This document shows, piece after piece, positions 28,273-38,449 of a DNA stretch of 64,000 nucleotides. Each line of letters starts with the position of its first letter. Position 1 is the first letter of the stretch. The translations under genes were made by a program, and so were the position numbers. Under the pieces are notes generated by a model that saw only the letters and a program-made list of their open reading frames with translations, had not been told where the DNA came from and made no database searches. Source of the stretch: Rhodothermus bifroesti (lineage in GTDB: Bacteria; Bacteroidota; Rhodothermia; Rhodothermales; Rhodothermaceae); the NCBI RefSeq assembly GCF_017908595.1, contig NZ_JAGKTL010000002.1, positions 620,001-684,000 of the forward strand. Direction: 5' to 3'.

Positions 28273-28996
28273 CCGCACAGCAAAATCGATACAATGGCCA
28301 GGCTTGTCGCCAGACCGTTAAGATCCAAAAAACCACAGCTGATTTACAATGCAATACCTCTTCACGCGACAGCGTCGCCCCTGCCCAAAGGCCCTCTGCA
28401 CTGCGCAATACCGCAGGCAGTGCCTGCGGTAGTTCTGTCTCAGGCAATAGCCGCCTATTACCTTTTCTCAAGTAGATTTTAAATTGCAATAACGGCAGCA
28501 ATGACCGTAACACTTCTATGCCTTCTTCCATCAATGCCACCCTAACCTGCTGCCAAACCGTACGTGCAGGTTCCCCAACATACACCCCAGCCCGCAAGCC
28601 ATCCGCATGCAAACTCACCATTAGCTGCACATCCGCCAAACGCCGCCACCCCTGGCGGTAAAAAGCCATCCAGTAATGCGCATAGCACCCCCCTGCCCCA
28701 AAATCGTTCTTTAAAAATCGGCTGAACACGTTGCGCTCTGTCTCCAGCGCCAGCGCGTTGGGCAATACCCAATGGACTACCAAATCATCCCGTAGTCGCC
28801 GAAAAGGCTGTTGCACATGCTGTTGCAAAAGAGGTTTTTCCAGGCGGTACTGTTCCAAATGAGGCTGCGCTTTCAGGCGTTCCAATGCGGCAAAAGCTTC
28901 TGTCGAAAATCCCTCAAACGAGAGGCGAGAAGGCTCAGGTACGCAAAGTGCTTCAGCAGCAACATCGGCAGGGTCACGTCCGATTAGCGACCACAT
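28262..28996 (-). CDS. Uncharacterised protein overlapping thrC (weak DUF2461-like features)
   Basis: A 244-residue protein that starts inside the end of thrC (23-bp overlap), so it is probably translated from the gltB-thrC transcript. I do not recognise it with certainty. The order FEGFSTEAFAALERL, then a charged helix with PF-R-L, then an aromatic block (GGCYAHYWMAFYRQGWRRL) and LMVSLHADGLRAGVYVGE is reminiscent of DUF2461 or of the N-terminal domains found before McrB-type ATPases. The C-terminal third is leucine-rich and helical. There is no signal peptide. Nothing ties it to threonine synthesis except position. Confidence 0.65.
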   Translation of the reverse strand: MWSLIGRDPADVAAEALCVPEPSRLSFEGFSTEAFAALERLKAQPHLEQYRLEKPLLQQHVQQPFRRLRDDLVVHWVLPNALALETERNVFSRFLKNDFGAGGCYAHYWMAFYRQGWRRLADVQLMVSLHADGLRAGVYVGEPARTVWQQVRVALMEEGIEVLRSLLPLLQFKIYLRKGNRRLLPETELPQALPAVLRSAEGLWAGATLSREEVLHCKSAVVFWILTVWRQAWPLYRFCCAVSR

Positions 28997-30281
28997 GGGG
29001 TAACAAGTGGGTCTTTAGCGCTTCCAGTGTAGCCTCAAGGCGCACAACCGACGTTTCCGCCTCCCAAAGCCGGGCTAAACGTTCAGGCATTTGGGGTTCA
29101 AAACCCAACGCGCGGCGTACAATCTCGGGGAATTTGGCCGGGTGTGCTGTAGCCAACACGACCAAAGGCGTTCGATCGCCTGTGGTTTCGCGATAACGCC
29201 GCGCGGCCTCGAGTCCTACCGCAGTGTGTGGATCCGCTACGTAGCCTGTGGACGCGTATACGCGCTGGATGCTTTCCAGGGTCTCCGTGTCTGAAACGCT
29301 TGTTCCCCAGATCCACTGGGCCAGCTGCGCGCCCAGCAGCGCTTCGAGGCGTTCGAAATTGCTTGGAGCCCCAACGTCCATTGCATTGGAAAGGGTACGA
29401 CGCGAAGGGCCAAAGGCTGGTCCTTCACCAGCCAGAAAGCGGGGGAAAAAGTCGTTCGCATTATGCGCAGCGATAAAACGCCGTACAGGTAGTCCGCTGA
29501 GCGCTGCCAGCACGCCTCCGGTTAGGTTGCCTAAGTTGCCACTGGGCACGCAAAAGACCACGTCCTCAAAGCCGCCTGCAGCTACCGCCCAGATGTAGTA
29601 AAGCATTTGCGGCAGCAAACGTCCCACGTTGATTGAGTTAGCTGAGGAAAGCCGAAGAGAGCGGAAGTCTGGATCGGCAAAAGCCATTTTGACCAGTCGC
29701 TGGCAGTCGTCGAACGTGCCTTCGACTGCAAAGGCCTCGACGCCAGGTCGCCTAACGATGAGCTGGCGTTCCTGTACAGGACTAACCTGGCCATAAGGGT
29801 ATAGCAATCCTACACGTACCCCCTCTAACCCAGCAAATCCATCGGCCACGGCACTGCCAGTGTCGCCTGAGGTAGCAACCAGCACCAAGAGCTGCTCTGA
29901 GCGACGCGCCAGCACTTCCCGGGCAAAGCGGGCCATGGTGCGCGCGCCAAAGTCCTTAAATGAAAGCGTTGGGCCGTGAAAGAGCTCTAGCACATAGAGC
30001 TCATCGCTTAAGGGCACTAAAGGGACTGGAAACGAAAGCGCCTCAGCTACGACGGCCGCCACGGTCTCGGGTGAAAACACCCCTTGGAGCCACTGTGCAA
30101 GCACCTCGGCTGCCATTTCTGGGAAAGACGTTGCCTGTCGCCACACGCGAGGCGAAAGCTGTGGGATCTGCTCTGGAACAAAGAGGCCTCCGTCAGGCGC
30201 TAGCCCTTGTAGCAGGGCTGCATCGAACGTTAAGGCCGGAGCCTGGCCACGGGTACTTCTAAAATAAACCGGACTAGCCAT
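28974..30281 (-). CDS. thrC: Threonine synthase
   Basis: A 435-residue PLP enzyme that converts O-phosphohomoserine to threonine. The lysine in LSFKDFGAR binds the cofactor, the phosphate-binding loop is in TSGDTGSAVADGF, and SSANSINVGRLLPQ and CVPSGNLGNLTGGV are family blocks. The N-terminus YFRSTRGQAPALTFDAALLQ matches the longer fungal/proteobacterial type of ThrC. It lies 5 bp after thrB, forming a thrBC unit behind gltBD. Confidence 0.96.
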   Translation of the reverse strand: MASPVYFRSTRGQAPALTFDAALLQGLAPDGGLFVPEQIPQLSPRVWRQATSFPEMAAEVLAQWLQGVFSPETVAAVVAEALSFPVPLVPLSDELYVLELFHGPTLSFKDFGARTMARFAREVLARRSEQLLVLVATSGDTGSAVADGFAGLEGVRVGLLYPYGQVSPVQERQLIVRRPGVEAFAVEGTFDDCQRLVKMAFADPDFRSLRLSSANSINVGRLLPQMLYYIWAVAAGGFEDVVFCVPSGNLGNLTGGVLAALSGLPVRRFIAAHNANDFFPRFLAGEGPAFGPSRRTLSNAMDVGAPSNFERLEALLGAQLAQWIWGTSVSDTETLESIQRVYASTGYVADPHTAVGLEAARRYRETTGDRTPLVVLATAHPAKFPEIVRRALGFEPQMPERLARLWEAETSVVRLEATLEALKTHLLPHVVANRT

Positions 30282-30286
30282 AGCCT

Positions 30287-31273
30287 TCAGAGCTGACGTA
30301 CGCCTTCTTCATCCACAGCTGTCACAAATCCCTGGGCTGCAATCCCGCTTTGGTTGCTGGCTTCTAGCATGGCCGACAGAATCCGCTGCGCCTGCTGCTC
30401 GTTTGCGGCCAGGGCAAACATGGAGGGTCCAGAGCCAGTCAGAGCGCATCCAAAGGCACCGGCCTCTAGAGCAGCATGCCGTACAGCTTCATAGCAGGGG
30501 ACGAGCGTAGCTCGAACCGGTTCCACCAGGCGATCGGCCATCATCCAGCGCCCTACGGTTTCCCAATCGCCGCAGCGGAAGGCATCCACCAGAAACGCCA
30601 GTGCTGCTGCGTTATGCACGGCATCCCGTAGCGGGACCTCGCGAGGTAGGATGTTGCGGGCCGTGCGCGTGAGGATTTCGACCTGTGGTAAAATTAGGGC
30701 GATCGACAAGGGCGCTGGTAGCGGAATGCGGCGATAGAGCAACGGGTTGCTTGCGGAAACAAGCACCAAGCCGCCAAAAAGTGCTGCCAGCACGTTGTCG
30801 CCGTGACGACTGCCAGCGGCCACAGCTTCTCCTTCCAGCACGGCCTCCACGAGCGCTTCGCGTGGCAGCGGCTGCTCGAGCAGTAAATTTGCCGCCCATG
30901 CTCCAGCCACTGCACTGGCCGCTGAGCTTCCTAAGCCTGAGCCCGCAGGCAGCCCTTTGTGCAGCCGCAAGGCAACACCATGCTGTGCTGCCGCTTGCCG
31001 CAAAACGGCTTGAGCAGCTACTGCTGCGGTATTGGTCTGTGGATCTTCTGGAATGTGCGACCCTGGCAATCCATTCGCCGCTACGAGATGAACCCCAGGT
31101 GTATCGGTTCGCCAAGCCTCAACGCGATCGCCTAGCCCTTGAATGCATAAGCCAAGCGCATCGAAACCTGGGCCAAGATTCGAAAGCGAGCCAGGTCCCC
31201 AAACGATTACCTGCCCGCTCAGAACGGTCTGCTCCACTGCAGATAACGCGGTAGCGAAGGGAAACTCTGCCAT
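30287..31273 (-). CDS. thrB: Homoserine kinase
   Basis: A 328-residue GHMP-family kinase that phosphorylates homoserine. The N-terminal substrate motif is GPGSLSNLGPGFDALG, the ATP motif is GLPAGSGLGSSAASAVAG, and the late motif GCALTGSGPSMFAL is present. Length is typical of the family with a short N-terminal extension. It lies 26 bp after gltD and 5 bp before thrC. No homoserine dehydrogenase or aspartokinase is in the window, so those steps are encoded elsewhere. Confidence 0.95.
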   Translation of the reverse strand: MAEFPFATALSAVEQTVLSGQVIVWGPGSLSNLGPGFDALGLCIQGLGDRVEAWRTDTPGVHLVAANGLPGSHIPEDPQTNTAAVAAQAVLRQAAAQHGVALRLHKGLPAGSGLGSSAASAVAGAWAANLLLEQPLPREALVEAVLEGEAVAAGSRHGDNVLAALFGGLVLVSASNPLLYRRIPLPAPLSIALILPQVEILTRTARNILPREVPLRDAVHNAAALAFLVDAFRCGDWETVGRWMMADRLVEPVRATLVPCYEAVRHAALEAGAFGCALTGSGPSMFALAANEQQAQRILSAMLEASNQSGIAAQGFVTAVDEEGVRQL

Positions 31274-31299
31274 ACGACATCAAGATACGTGCAGCGCAG

Positions 31300-32778
31300 T
31301 TACCGGAGCAAGGGTAAGTCGCCTTCGCCCTTCGTGGGCAAGCTGGTGTGCCCCATCAGATAAAGGTCCACTGCTCGAGCAGCCTCTCGACCTTCTGAGA
31401 TGGCCCACACCACCAGTGAGGCGCCGCGATGGGCATCGCCAGCCACAAACACTCCTGGTACATTGGTTTGGAAATGGGCATCAGCCTTGACGTTGCCGCG
31501 GCTGTCGAGCTCAACACCTAATGCCTCTAGGAGCGGACTTCGCTCTGGGCCTTCATAACCAATAGCGATCAAAACCAGATCCGCAGGCCAGACGCGCTCA
31601 GTGCCTGGAATCCTGCGTCGCGTGCGCCGCGCGTTTGGCCCTGCGGGCACTGCTTCAACATCGACCGTAATCACACGTTCGACGTGACCGTTGCTTCCTT
31701 CAAAAGCGATCGTTTCCACACTCCAAACGCGCTCGCAACCCTCTTCGTGCGAAGTGCTTACATGCAGCAAATGCGGATAGAAAGGCCAAGGCATCTCGGG
31801 GGTGCGCTCGCTTGGCGGCGCCGGCCAAATATGAAAGTTGACGATTGTACGCGCGCCCTGGCGGTTGGCTACGCCAATACAATCGCTGGCCGTATCACCC
31901 CCACCAATGACAACCACATGCTTTTCTTTTGCATCAATGATCGGGATGCCTGCAGCCTCTAGGTCGTCTCGGGCTACGCGTTTTGTCGCCTGCCACAGGT
32001 ACTCCCAAGCAAAGTGAATTCCCTTAAGCTCGCGTCCTGGAACGCGCACGTCGCGTGGCTGCGTGGCGCCCGTGCAAATCACGACAGCATCAAAATCGCG
32101 GCGGAGCTGATCCACTGGATAGTCACGGCCCACGTGTACACCTGTACGAAACGAGATGCCCTCGGCCTCCAAAATAGCTATGCGGCGGTCGATCACCCAC
32201 TTTTCCATTTTAAAATCAGGTACACCGTAGCGAAGCAGACCGCCAAGGCGATCGTCTCGTTCAAACACGGTCACCCAGTGGCCAGCGCGATTTAGCTGGT
32301 CAGCACAAGCCAATCCAGCTGGGCCCGAGCCTATCACAGCTATGCGCTTGCCAGTACGCTGGGCAGGAGGTTCAGGCTTAACCCAGCCTTCCCGAAAGGC
32401 ATGTTCAATAATGGCCCATTCGATTTGCTCAATCGTTACGGGCGGTTCGATAAGCCCCAGCACACAGGCCGATTCACACGGTGCTGGACAGATGCGCCCA
32501 GTAAACTCGGGAAAGTTATTTGTAGCCCGCAATCGTTCGTAGGCATCACGCCAGCGATTGCGATAAACCAAATCGTTAAAATCCGGGATAACATTTCCCA
32601 GGGGGCAGCCTGCATGGCAAAACGGGATGCCGCAGTCCATGCAACGGGCAGCCTGTCGTCGCAGTCGTTCTTCGGGGAGCAGGCGATAGACTTCGCGAAA
32701 ATCGCGGATGCGTTCCTCTACCGGGCGCTTTTCCGGGTCTTCGCGGGGAATTTCAATAAAGCCACGTAGTGATCCCAT
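31300..32778 (-). CDS. gltD: Glutamate synthase, small (beta) subunit
   Basis: A 492-residue NADPH-dependent iron-sulfur flavoprotein that passes electrons to GltB. Cysteine-rich clusters are visible near the N-terminus (CMDCGIPFCHAGCPLGN and CPAPCESACVLG), followed by the FAD motif VIGSGPAGLACADQLNRAG and the NADPH motif VVIGGGDTASDCIG. The C-terminal FAD segment is GVFVAGDAHRGASLVVWAI. It follows gltB by 32 bp on the same strand and leads into thrB, which suggests that nitrogen assimilation and threonine synthesis share a transcript. Confidence 0.96.
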   Translation of the reverse strand: MGSLRGFIEIPREDPEKRPVEERIRDFREVYRLLPEERLRRQAARCMDCGIPFCHAGCPLGNVIPDFNDLVYRNRWRDAYERLRATNNFPEFTGRICPAPCESACVLGLIEPPVTIEQIEWAIIEHAFREGWVKPEPPAQRTGKRIAVIGSGPAGLACADQLNRAGHWVTVFERDDRLGGLLRYGVPDFKMEKWVIDRRIAILEAEGISFRTGVHVGRDYPVDQLRRDFDAVVICTGATQPRDVRVPGRELKGIHFAWEYLWQATKRVARDDLEAAGIPIIDAKEKHVVVIGGGDTASDCIGVANRQGARTIVNFHIWPAPPSERTPEMPWPFYPHLLHVSTSHEEGCERVWSVETIAFEGSNGHVERVITVDVEAVPAGPNARRTRRRIPGTERVWPADLVLIAIGYEGPERSPLLEALGVELDSRGNVKADAHFQTNVPGVFVAGDAHRGASLVVWAISEGREAARAVDLYLMGHTSLPTKGEGDLPLLR

Positions 32779-32810
32779 AGCAGTTTACACAAAAACAACC
32801 TCAACCTCCT

Positions 32811-35800
32811 TTAAGCGGCCAGTTGCTGACGTACCAGTTCTGCTTCTTGTTCTTGAGCAAGCCGTTCGAGCGCTTTGCGGTAGTCGATAGGGAAGACCTT
32901 AACGAAGCGGGTTAGCACACTAGGCCAGTCTTCAAGCACCCAGCGTGCTACAGGACTGCCGGTGTAGTAATAATGCCGCTCGATCAGCGCACGCAGCTCG
33001 GCAACGTCCGCTTCTTCAACCACGGGCATGAGCTCCACCATCTCAAGGTTACAGTAGCGCCTGGCAAATAGGCCATCGGCATCGAGCACGTAAGCAATGC
33101 CACCGCTCATCCCAGCGGCGAAGTTGCGTCCTGTTGGTCCTAGCACAACAACCCGGCCACCTGTCATGTATTCGCAGCCGTGATCGCCGACGCCTTCGAC
33201 CACTGCACATGCACCGCTGTTACGCACGGCAAACCGTTCGCCCGCACGGCCACGGATGTAGGCCTCGCCCGAGGTGGCACCGTAGAGCGCCACGTTGCCA
33301 ATAATGATGTTCGACTCGGCCGGATAGGCAGCCGTTTGAGGCGGATGGATGATGAGCTTGCCTCCAGAGAGCCCTTTGCCAAAGTAGTCGTTGGCTTCTC
33401 CAGCGACACGCAGCGTTACACCTGGCGCAAGAAATGCCCCGAAGCTCTGCCCAGCTGAGCCTTCGCAGTCGATCCATATCGTGTCTTCCGGCAGCCCGGC
33501 CTCGCCGTAGCGCGTGGTGATTTCATAGCTAATGCGCGCGCCAACCGTTCGGTCGGTATTACGGATCGTAGTGCGCAGCCGGACAGGCTTGCGGTGTGCC
33601 AGTGCGGGTTCCAGTGCAGGCAACAGCCGCTGGTCAAGCGTTGGCATCCCATTGCGGTGGGGCGCTTGCTGGCTAAAGGGCCGCAAGATTTCCGGGGTCT
33701 CGACCTTTTGGATCAGTGGTCTTAGGTCCAAATGCCGCGCCTTCCAATGTTCTGTAGTGCGCACCCGCAGTCGATCCACGCGTCCCACCATTTCTTCAAC
33801 GGTGCGGAAGCCCAGCATAGCCATGATCTGGCGCAGCTCTTCCGCCACAAAATAGAAGTAGTTGATCAGGTGCTCGGGCTGTCCTGTAAACTTTTTGCGG
33901 AGCTCGGGGTCCTGCGTAGCAATGCCTACAGGACATGTGTTCAGGTGACACTTGCGCATGCGAATGCACCCTAAAGCCACCAAAGGAGCTGTAGCAAAGC
34001 CAAACTCCTGTGCTCCTAGTAAGGCGGCAATAGCCACATCGCGCCCGGTCTGCAGCTGCCCATCTACCTCAACGACAACACGTTGTCGAAGCCCATTGGC
34101 TACCAGGGCCTGGTGCGTCTCTGTTAACCCCAATTCCCATGGCAGACCAGCATGTAGGATAGAGGTAATTGGCGAAGCCCCTGTGCCTCCATCATGGCCA
34201 CTAATGAGGATCACATCGGCCCCGCCTTTGGCTACGCCAGCTGCAATGGTACCCACGCCAGCTTCAGCCACCAGCTTGACGCTAATGCGCGCCGTTGGGT
34301 TGGCCTGCTTTAGGTCATAAATGAGCTGGGCTAGGTCTTCGATCGAATAAATGTCGTGGTGGGGTGGTGGCGAAATAAGCCCTACCCAGGGCGTAGAGTG
34401 ACGCACGCGGGCAATCCAGGGATAGACTTTTTCGCCCGGGAGCTGCCCCCCTTCTCCGGGCTTGGCGCCCTGAGCCATTTTGATCTGGATTTCATCAGCG
34501 CTGGCCAGATAGCCAATGGTTACGCCAAATCGTCCCGAGGCTACTTGCTTAATCGCACTGCGGCGCGGGTTATTCCGAGCGTAGCGTTCGGGGTCTTCCC
34601 CGCCTTCTCCGGTGTTGCTTTTGCCGCCCAAGCGGTTCATGGCTTCGGCCAGCGTCTCGTGCACTTCTTGGCTGATGGAGCCAAACGACATAGCGCCGGT
34701 CTTAAAGCGCCGCACGATAGACGTCCAGGGCTCAACCTCTTCCAAGGGGAGTGGCTGCTCGGCTGGGATAAAGTCCAGCAGTCCACGCAGCTTACATAGG
34801 TGTTGGTTTTCTTCGTTGATCAGGCGGGCAAATTCCTCATAGTCTTTGGGGTCGCGTTCGCGAACGGCGTGTTGCAGTTTAGCAACTGTGAGCGGGTTGT
34901 AGCGATGATGCTCGCCGCCGCGCCGCCATTGATAAAAGCCGCCGCGATCAAGCGCATCGGCAGGTACTTCGATGGCACTAGGCGGATAAGCCTGCGCGTA
35001 GCGCAAACGTACTTCTTCAGCCAACACGTCAAAATCCACACCTCCCAGGCGCGAGACAGTCCCAGCAAAGCAGCGTTCAACCACTTCAGCCCCTAAGCCC
35101 ACAATCTCAAAGATCTGGGCACCTCGATAGCTTTGAAGCACAGAGATCCCCATCTTCGACATCACCTTAAGGATGCCTTTGCTGAGGGCTTTCAGGTAGC
35201 GCTGCTGAGCCTCGCGGGCATGCAAGCCGGTAATTTCTCCGATATGCACAAGGTCTGCGATTGTCTCTAAGGCCAGGTAGGGGCAAATGGCGTCGGCGCC
35301 GTAGCCCAAAAGCACGCACATGTGGTGCACTTGGCGCGGTTCGCCACTGTCCACAATCAGGCTGCAGCGCGCGCGCAAACCGGTACGAATCAGATGATGG
35401 TGCACAGCGCCTACCGCCAGGGCAGCCGGAATTGGCGCTTGCTTTGGGCCAGCCTCCTGGTCTGAAAGCACCAAAATGGTGGCTCCTTGCGCCACTGCTT
35501 CGGCGGCCTGTTGGCACAGCTCCTCTAAAGCCTGCCGAAGCCCGTTGCCCCCTTGCGACACATCGAAAAGCGTCGTGAGCGTTTGCACCCGCAGATTTTC
35601 CTCACTTAAGGCTTTAATGCGGGCCAGCTTCTCCGGCGTCAAGATGGGCTGTTCTAGCCGCAGGCGATGGGCCTGCTGGGGGGTTTCCTCCAGCAAATTG
35701 TATTCACCGCCTAGGTAAGTGTGCAGCGAGGTGACCAGTTCTTCCCGGATGGCATCAATGGGCGGGTTGGTCACCTGAGCAAACAGTTGCTTAAAGTAAT

Positions 35801-37340
35801 CGTAGACCAATCGCGGAAAGTCCGACAGCACCGCTAGCGGCGTGTCGTCGCCCATAGAGCCAACCGGATCGTCTTTTTTCTGGGCCATAGGGGCCAGCAT
35901 CAAACGCAGCTCTTCAAGCGAGTAGCCAAAGAGGCGCTGCTGCCGGCGTAGCGTCTCTGGCTCAAGCGGGCGCGTAAGGGGCTGAGCAGCTGGCAAATCG
36001 GCTTCGGTACGCAGGTGCGTTTTTAGCCAAAGCTGGTAGGGTTGCCGTCGGCTCAGCGTAGCTTTGATTTCCTCATCACGCACCAGGCGACCTTCTTCAA
36101 GGTCGACCAAGAACATGCGGCCAGGCTGCAAGCGTCCTTTTTCGACCACACATTCTGGGGACAAATCGAGCACCCCTACTTCAGAGGCCAAAACCACCAG
36201 GCCATCACGCGTAATGGTGTAGCGGGCTGGACGGAGGCCGTTGCGATCAAGCACAGCACCAGCGTAGCGGCCGTCGGTAAAACATACCGCCGCAGGGCCA
36301 TCCCAGGGCTCCATCAAACAGGCATGATAGGCATAAAAAGCCCTGCGCGCTTCGTCCATGTACGCATCGCCAGCCCAAGCTTCGGGGATGGTCATCAAGA
36401 TGGCATGAGGCAACGAACGCCCAGCCCGGTAAAGCAGCTCGATCATGGCATCGAGCATCTGAGAGTCGCTGCCTGTTTCATCCAAAAGCGGCAGGATCTT
36501 TTTAAGGTCCTCCCCTAAGAGGTTGGAACGCAACAAAGCTTCCCGGGCACGCAGCGCATTGATGTTGCCTCGGAGCGTGTTGATTTCACCGTTATGGGCC
36601 AGCAAATGGAAAGGTTGCGCCAATGGCCAGCGTGGCCAGGTGTTGGTGCTAAAGCGCGAATGCACGAGCGCCAGCCGGCTGGCAAAACGGGGATCGTTGA
36701 GGTCAGGATAATAAGCCCCTAGCTGCGCCGGGGTCAGCATGCCCTTGTAGACCAGGGTGCGTGCCGAGAGGCTGACTACATAAAACGCTCGGTTTGGAAT
36801 CACATGCCGGGCCATACGTTTGATCACAAAAAGCTTCCGCTCGAAGGCCTCGGCATCCAAGCCTGGGGCGGCCTGCACAAAAACCTGCCAAATGCTCGGT
36901 TCGGCAGCAGCAGCCGAGACACCCAGTACCTCCGATTGTGTCGGCACACGCCGCCAACCCAGTACCCGTTGTCCCTCTGCTTGAATCAGGGCCTCAAATT
37001 GCTCCTGGCACTGCTGCCGCATAGCCGCCTCGCGCGGCAGGAAAATCATGCCCACCCCGTAAACGCCAGGATCGGGCAAGCAAATACCCTCGTCGCGAGC
37101 GACTTCCCGCAAAAAAGCATCAGGGAGTTGCACCAGAATGCCCGCACCATCACCTGTGCGCTCGTCGCAGCCGCAGGCGCCACGATGACTTAAGCGCAAC
37201 AAAACTTCAAGGCCATAACGCACAATCTGGTGAGATGGGGGGTCATGTAGCGTGCAAATAATCCCCACCCCACAGGCATCCCGCTCAGCTGGCCAACCTT
37301 CAGGCTGAGAAAAACACGCGTCGTAACTTGGCTGTTGCAT
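32811..37340 (-). CDS. gltB: Glutamate synthase, large (alpha) subunit
   Basis: A 1509-residue enzyme that transfers the amide nitrogen of glutamine to 2-oxoglutarate. The class II glutamine amidotransferase domain begins at Cys23 in RDACGVGI, so a 22-residue propeptide must be removed to expose the nucleophile. The central domain is followed by the FMN-binding synthase barrel, with [20 protein letters not shown] and [13 protein letters not shown] 3Fe-4S cluster region [20 protein letters not shown] comes next, and the protein ends with the GXGXG-type beta-helix ([19 protein letters not shown]). All domains are intact. It heads the gltB-gltD-thrB-thrC transcript, and the structured upstream region is annotated separately. 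Confidence 0.97.
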   Translation of the reverse strand: MQQPSYDACFSQPEGWPAERDACGVGIICTLHDPPSHQIVRYGLEVLLRLSHRGACGCDERTGDGAGILVQLPDAFLREVARDEGICLPDPGVYGVGMIFLPREAAMRQQCQEQFEALIQAEGQRVLGWRRVPTQSEVLGVSAAAAEPSIWQVFVQAAPGLDAEAFERKLFVIKRMARHVIPNRAFYVVSLSARTLVYKGMLTPAQLGAYYPDLNDPRFASRLALVHSRFSTNTWPRWPLAQPFHLLAHNGEINTLRGNINALRAREALLRSNLLGEDLKKILPLLDETGSDSQMLDAMIELLYRAGRSLPHAILMTIPEAWAGDAYMDEARRAFYAYHACLMEPWDGPAAVCFTDGRYAGAVLDRNGLRPARYTITRDGLVVLASEVGVLDLSPECVVEKGRLQPGRMFLVDLEEGRLVRDEEIKATLSRRQPYQLWLKTHLRTEADLPAAQPLTRPLEPETLRRQQRLFGYSLEELRLMLAPMAQKKDDPVGSMGDDTPLAVLSDFPRLVYDYFKQLFAQVTNPPIDAIREELVTSLHTYLGGEYNLLEETPQQAHRLRLEQPILTPEKLARIKALSEENLRVQTLTTLFDVSQGGNGLRQALEELCQQAAEAVAQGATILVLSDQEAGPKQAPIPAALAVGAVHHHLIRTGLRARCSLIVDSGEPRQVHHMCVLLGYGADAICPYLALETIADLVHIGEITGLHAREAQQRYLKALSKGILKVMSKMGISVLQSYRGAQIFEIVGLGAEVVERCFAGTVSRLGGVDFDVLAEEVRLRYAQAYPPSAIEVPADALDRGGFYQWRRGGEHHRYNPLTVAKLQHAVRERDPKDYEEFARLINEENQHLCKLRGLLDFIPAEQPLPLEEVEPWTSIVRRFKTGAMSFGSISQEVHETLAEAMNRLGGKSNTGEGGEDPERYARNNPRRSAIKQVASGRFGVTIGYLASADEIQIKMAQGAKPGEGGQLPGEKVYPWIARVRHSTPWVGLISPPPHHDIYSIEDLAQLIYDLKQANPTARISVKLVAEAGVGTIAAGVAKGGADVILISGHDGGTGASPITSILHAGLPWELGLTETHQALVANGLRQRVVVEVDGQLQTGRDVAIAALLGAQEFGFATAPLVALGCIRMRKCHLNTCPVGIATQDPELRKKFTGQPEHLINYFYFVAEELRQIMAMLGFRTVEEMVGRVDRLRVRTTEHWKARHLDLRPLIQKVETPEILRPFSQQAPHRNGMPTLDQRLLPALEPALAHRKPVRLRTTIRNTDRTVGARISYEITTRYGEAGLPEDTIWIDCEGSAGQSFGAFLAPGVTLRVAGEANDYFGKGLSGGKLIIHPPQTAAYPAESNIIIGNVALYGATSGEAYIRGRAGERFAVRNSGACAVVEGVGDHGCEYMTGGRVVVLGPTGRNFAAGMSGGIAYVLDADGLFARRYCNLEMVELMPVVEEADVAELRALIERHYYYTGSPVARWVLEDWPSVLTRFVKVFPIDYRKALERLAQEQEAELVRQQLAA

Positions 37341-37570
37341 CGCAACCGGGGTTTAGGGCGCCCCGGTCTGCGCTGCTACGATTTTTACAAACAATCTCGA
37401 AGAAGTGCAGCCGGGACGCCAGGTGGGAAACTTAGGCGATCACGAGAATTACACGGCCCAAAAGGGCCGTAATACGAATAGGTACACTTGCCCTAAGGCA
37501 AGGTCGTACCCTTACCTGCCTGGCAACATCCCGACCCTCGACACCCTGCTTCGCCAAGGTCTCGGCGATC
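37334..37570 (-). promoter_or_regulatory. Candidate structured leader upstream of gltB
   Basis: On the minus strand this stretch would be the gltB 5' leader. It holds four hairpins. ACCGGGG/CCCCGGT (37345-37351 with 37361-37367) sits just before the start codon. GTTGC-GAT-GCAAC (37334-37346) encloses the ATG itself. ACGGCCC-AAAA-GGGCCGT lies at 37453-37470. A two-part stem GGTAC...CTTGCC-CTAA-GGCAAG...GTACC lies at 37481-37510. GGCGATCAC occurs twice (37435-37443 and 37564-37572). No Shine-Dalgarno sequence precedes the ATG. The pairing is seen in the sequence; a regulatory role is inference, and it matches no riboswitch that I recognise. Confidence 0.4.
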
Positions 37571-37728
37571 ACAACTGCTCGTCGATTTGAAGCAAGGTGT
37601 TGCATACGTAAAGCCACAGCCGGTGGAGCGCAGCGCGCTTTATTTTTTTATGCAATAACGCATTTATGATTCCTATCGTCAAGGGCAATCCCAAAGACAA
37701 ATCCCACAAAAACAACATGATCGGGAGC

Positions 37729-37766
37729 GCTTTCATTAAAACTAAACGGAATGAAAGCCCTTTTTA
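37729..37766 (+). other. Inverted repeat GCTTTCATT/AATGAAAGC in AT-rich tract
   Basis: A perfect 9-bp inverted repeat (37729-37737 with 37750-37758) with a 12-base spacer, followed on the plus strand by CCTTTTT. It looks like a terminator for plus-strand transcription or an operator, but no plus-strand gene lies upstream. It opens an unusually AT-rich stretch (about 37730-37885) that would suit a promoter for the gltB transcript. Confidence 0.35.
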
Positions 37767-37839
37767 GTTTTTATTTTTAAAAATTATGACCAAAACGCAA
37801 AATAATATTTAGCAATCTATCGACTTATATCTTTTTTGT

Positions 37840-38270
37840 TTATACATTATTCACATTTGACATTATTCTTTTTACAGCTTTGATAACCTCATGCCTTGAG
37901 GATACGGCCTCCTTCCGGCACTCCGACCGACCCACTGCTTGATGCACGATGCCGACCTGGGTGCCTGTAATTGCGCGCAGTGCTGCGCCTTTGGTCTATG
38001 CCACTGAAAGCATCGCTAAGGCAAGGGGCATGAGTACTCTCAAAATTGCTGGTAGCAGGTAAGCTGAAGCACAGGCCCAGCCGTCGTCCAAAGGCAGGAG
38101 CAGCTGCGCGATCAGGTTGAGCGGCGTTATGGCGATAGCGCGCAGCAGGTCTCTACCGCCAAGTGTGCTGAAGGTAATGAACCTGACTCCACCAGCACGT
38201 AGCTTACTTTGAACGAACAGCCTTTGCCAACAACTGTTTTGGGGAGGGGCATGCCAGGTAGCTTTTTGAG
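37840..38270 (-). pseudogene. Possible gene remnant between gltB and tRNA-Pro
   Basis: The roughly 1-kb gap has no intact gene. One minus-strand frame stays open from about 38270 to a stop at 37840-37842 with a single internal stop (37996-37998). It reads GRDLLRAIAITPLNLIAQLL, then SAYLLPAILRVLMPLALAML, which is membrane-protein-like, and after the stop ALRAITGTQVGIVHQAVG. It has no plausible start codon. I do not recognise a family and the signal is modest; chance cannot be excluded. The rest of 37571-38310 shows nothing else that I can support. Confidence 0.25.
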
Positions 38271-38315
38271 GGTTTCAACAACCTCGCGCGTTTAAAAGTG
38301 AGCTGGTAAGGGCAT

Positions 38316-38348
38316 AAAAAAACCCGCCATACGCTATGGCGGGTTTTT
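38316..38348 (-). terminator. Rho-independent terminator after tRNA-Pro
   Basis: A long perfect stem AAAAACCCGCCATA / TATGGCGGGTTTTT with loop CGC directly abuts the 3' end of the tRNA. On the minus strand it ends in seven T residues. Confidence 0.92.
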
Positions 38349-38349
38349 G

Positions 38350-38423
38350 TCGGGACGGTGGGATTTGAACCCACGACCCCTAGCACCCCATGCTAGTGCG
38401 CTACCGGGCTGCGCTACGTCCCG
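38350..38423 (-). tRNA. tRNA-Pro (anticodon GGG)
   Basis: A 74-nt cloverleaf on the minus strand. The acceptor stem is CGGGACG/CGTCCCG, the anticodon stem CTAGC/GCTAG has loop ATGGGGT giving anticodon GGG, and the T arm reads GTGGG-TTCAAAT-CCCAC. The discriminator is A and CCA is not encoded. It is followed at once by a strong terminator. Confidence 0.95.
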
Positions 38424-38449
38424 ATACAAATGCACGCCCAGCAAATGCC

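Noticed and set aside
37435-37572. GGCGATCAC direct repeats as the target duplication of a small mobile element
   Set aside because: The 120-bp segment between them has no matching inverted ends beyond four bases and no transposase, so I keep it only as an alternative.
37432-37617. 61-residue minus-strand ORF upstream of gltB as a leader peptide gene
   Set aside because: It runs straight through the strong hairpins, which constrain the sequence for another reason, and its composition is unlike the neighbouring genes.
38204-38386. 60-residue minus-strand ORF crossing tRNA-Pro and its terminator
   Set aside because: It reads through a tRNA and a perfect terminator, so it cannot be a real gene.
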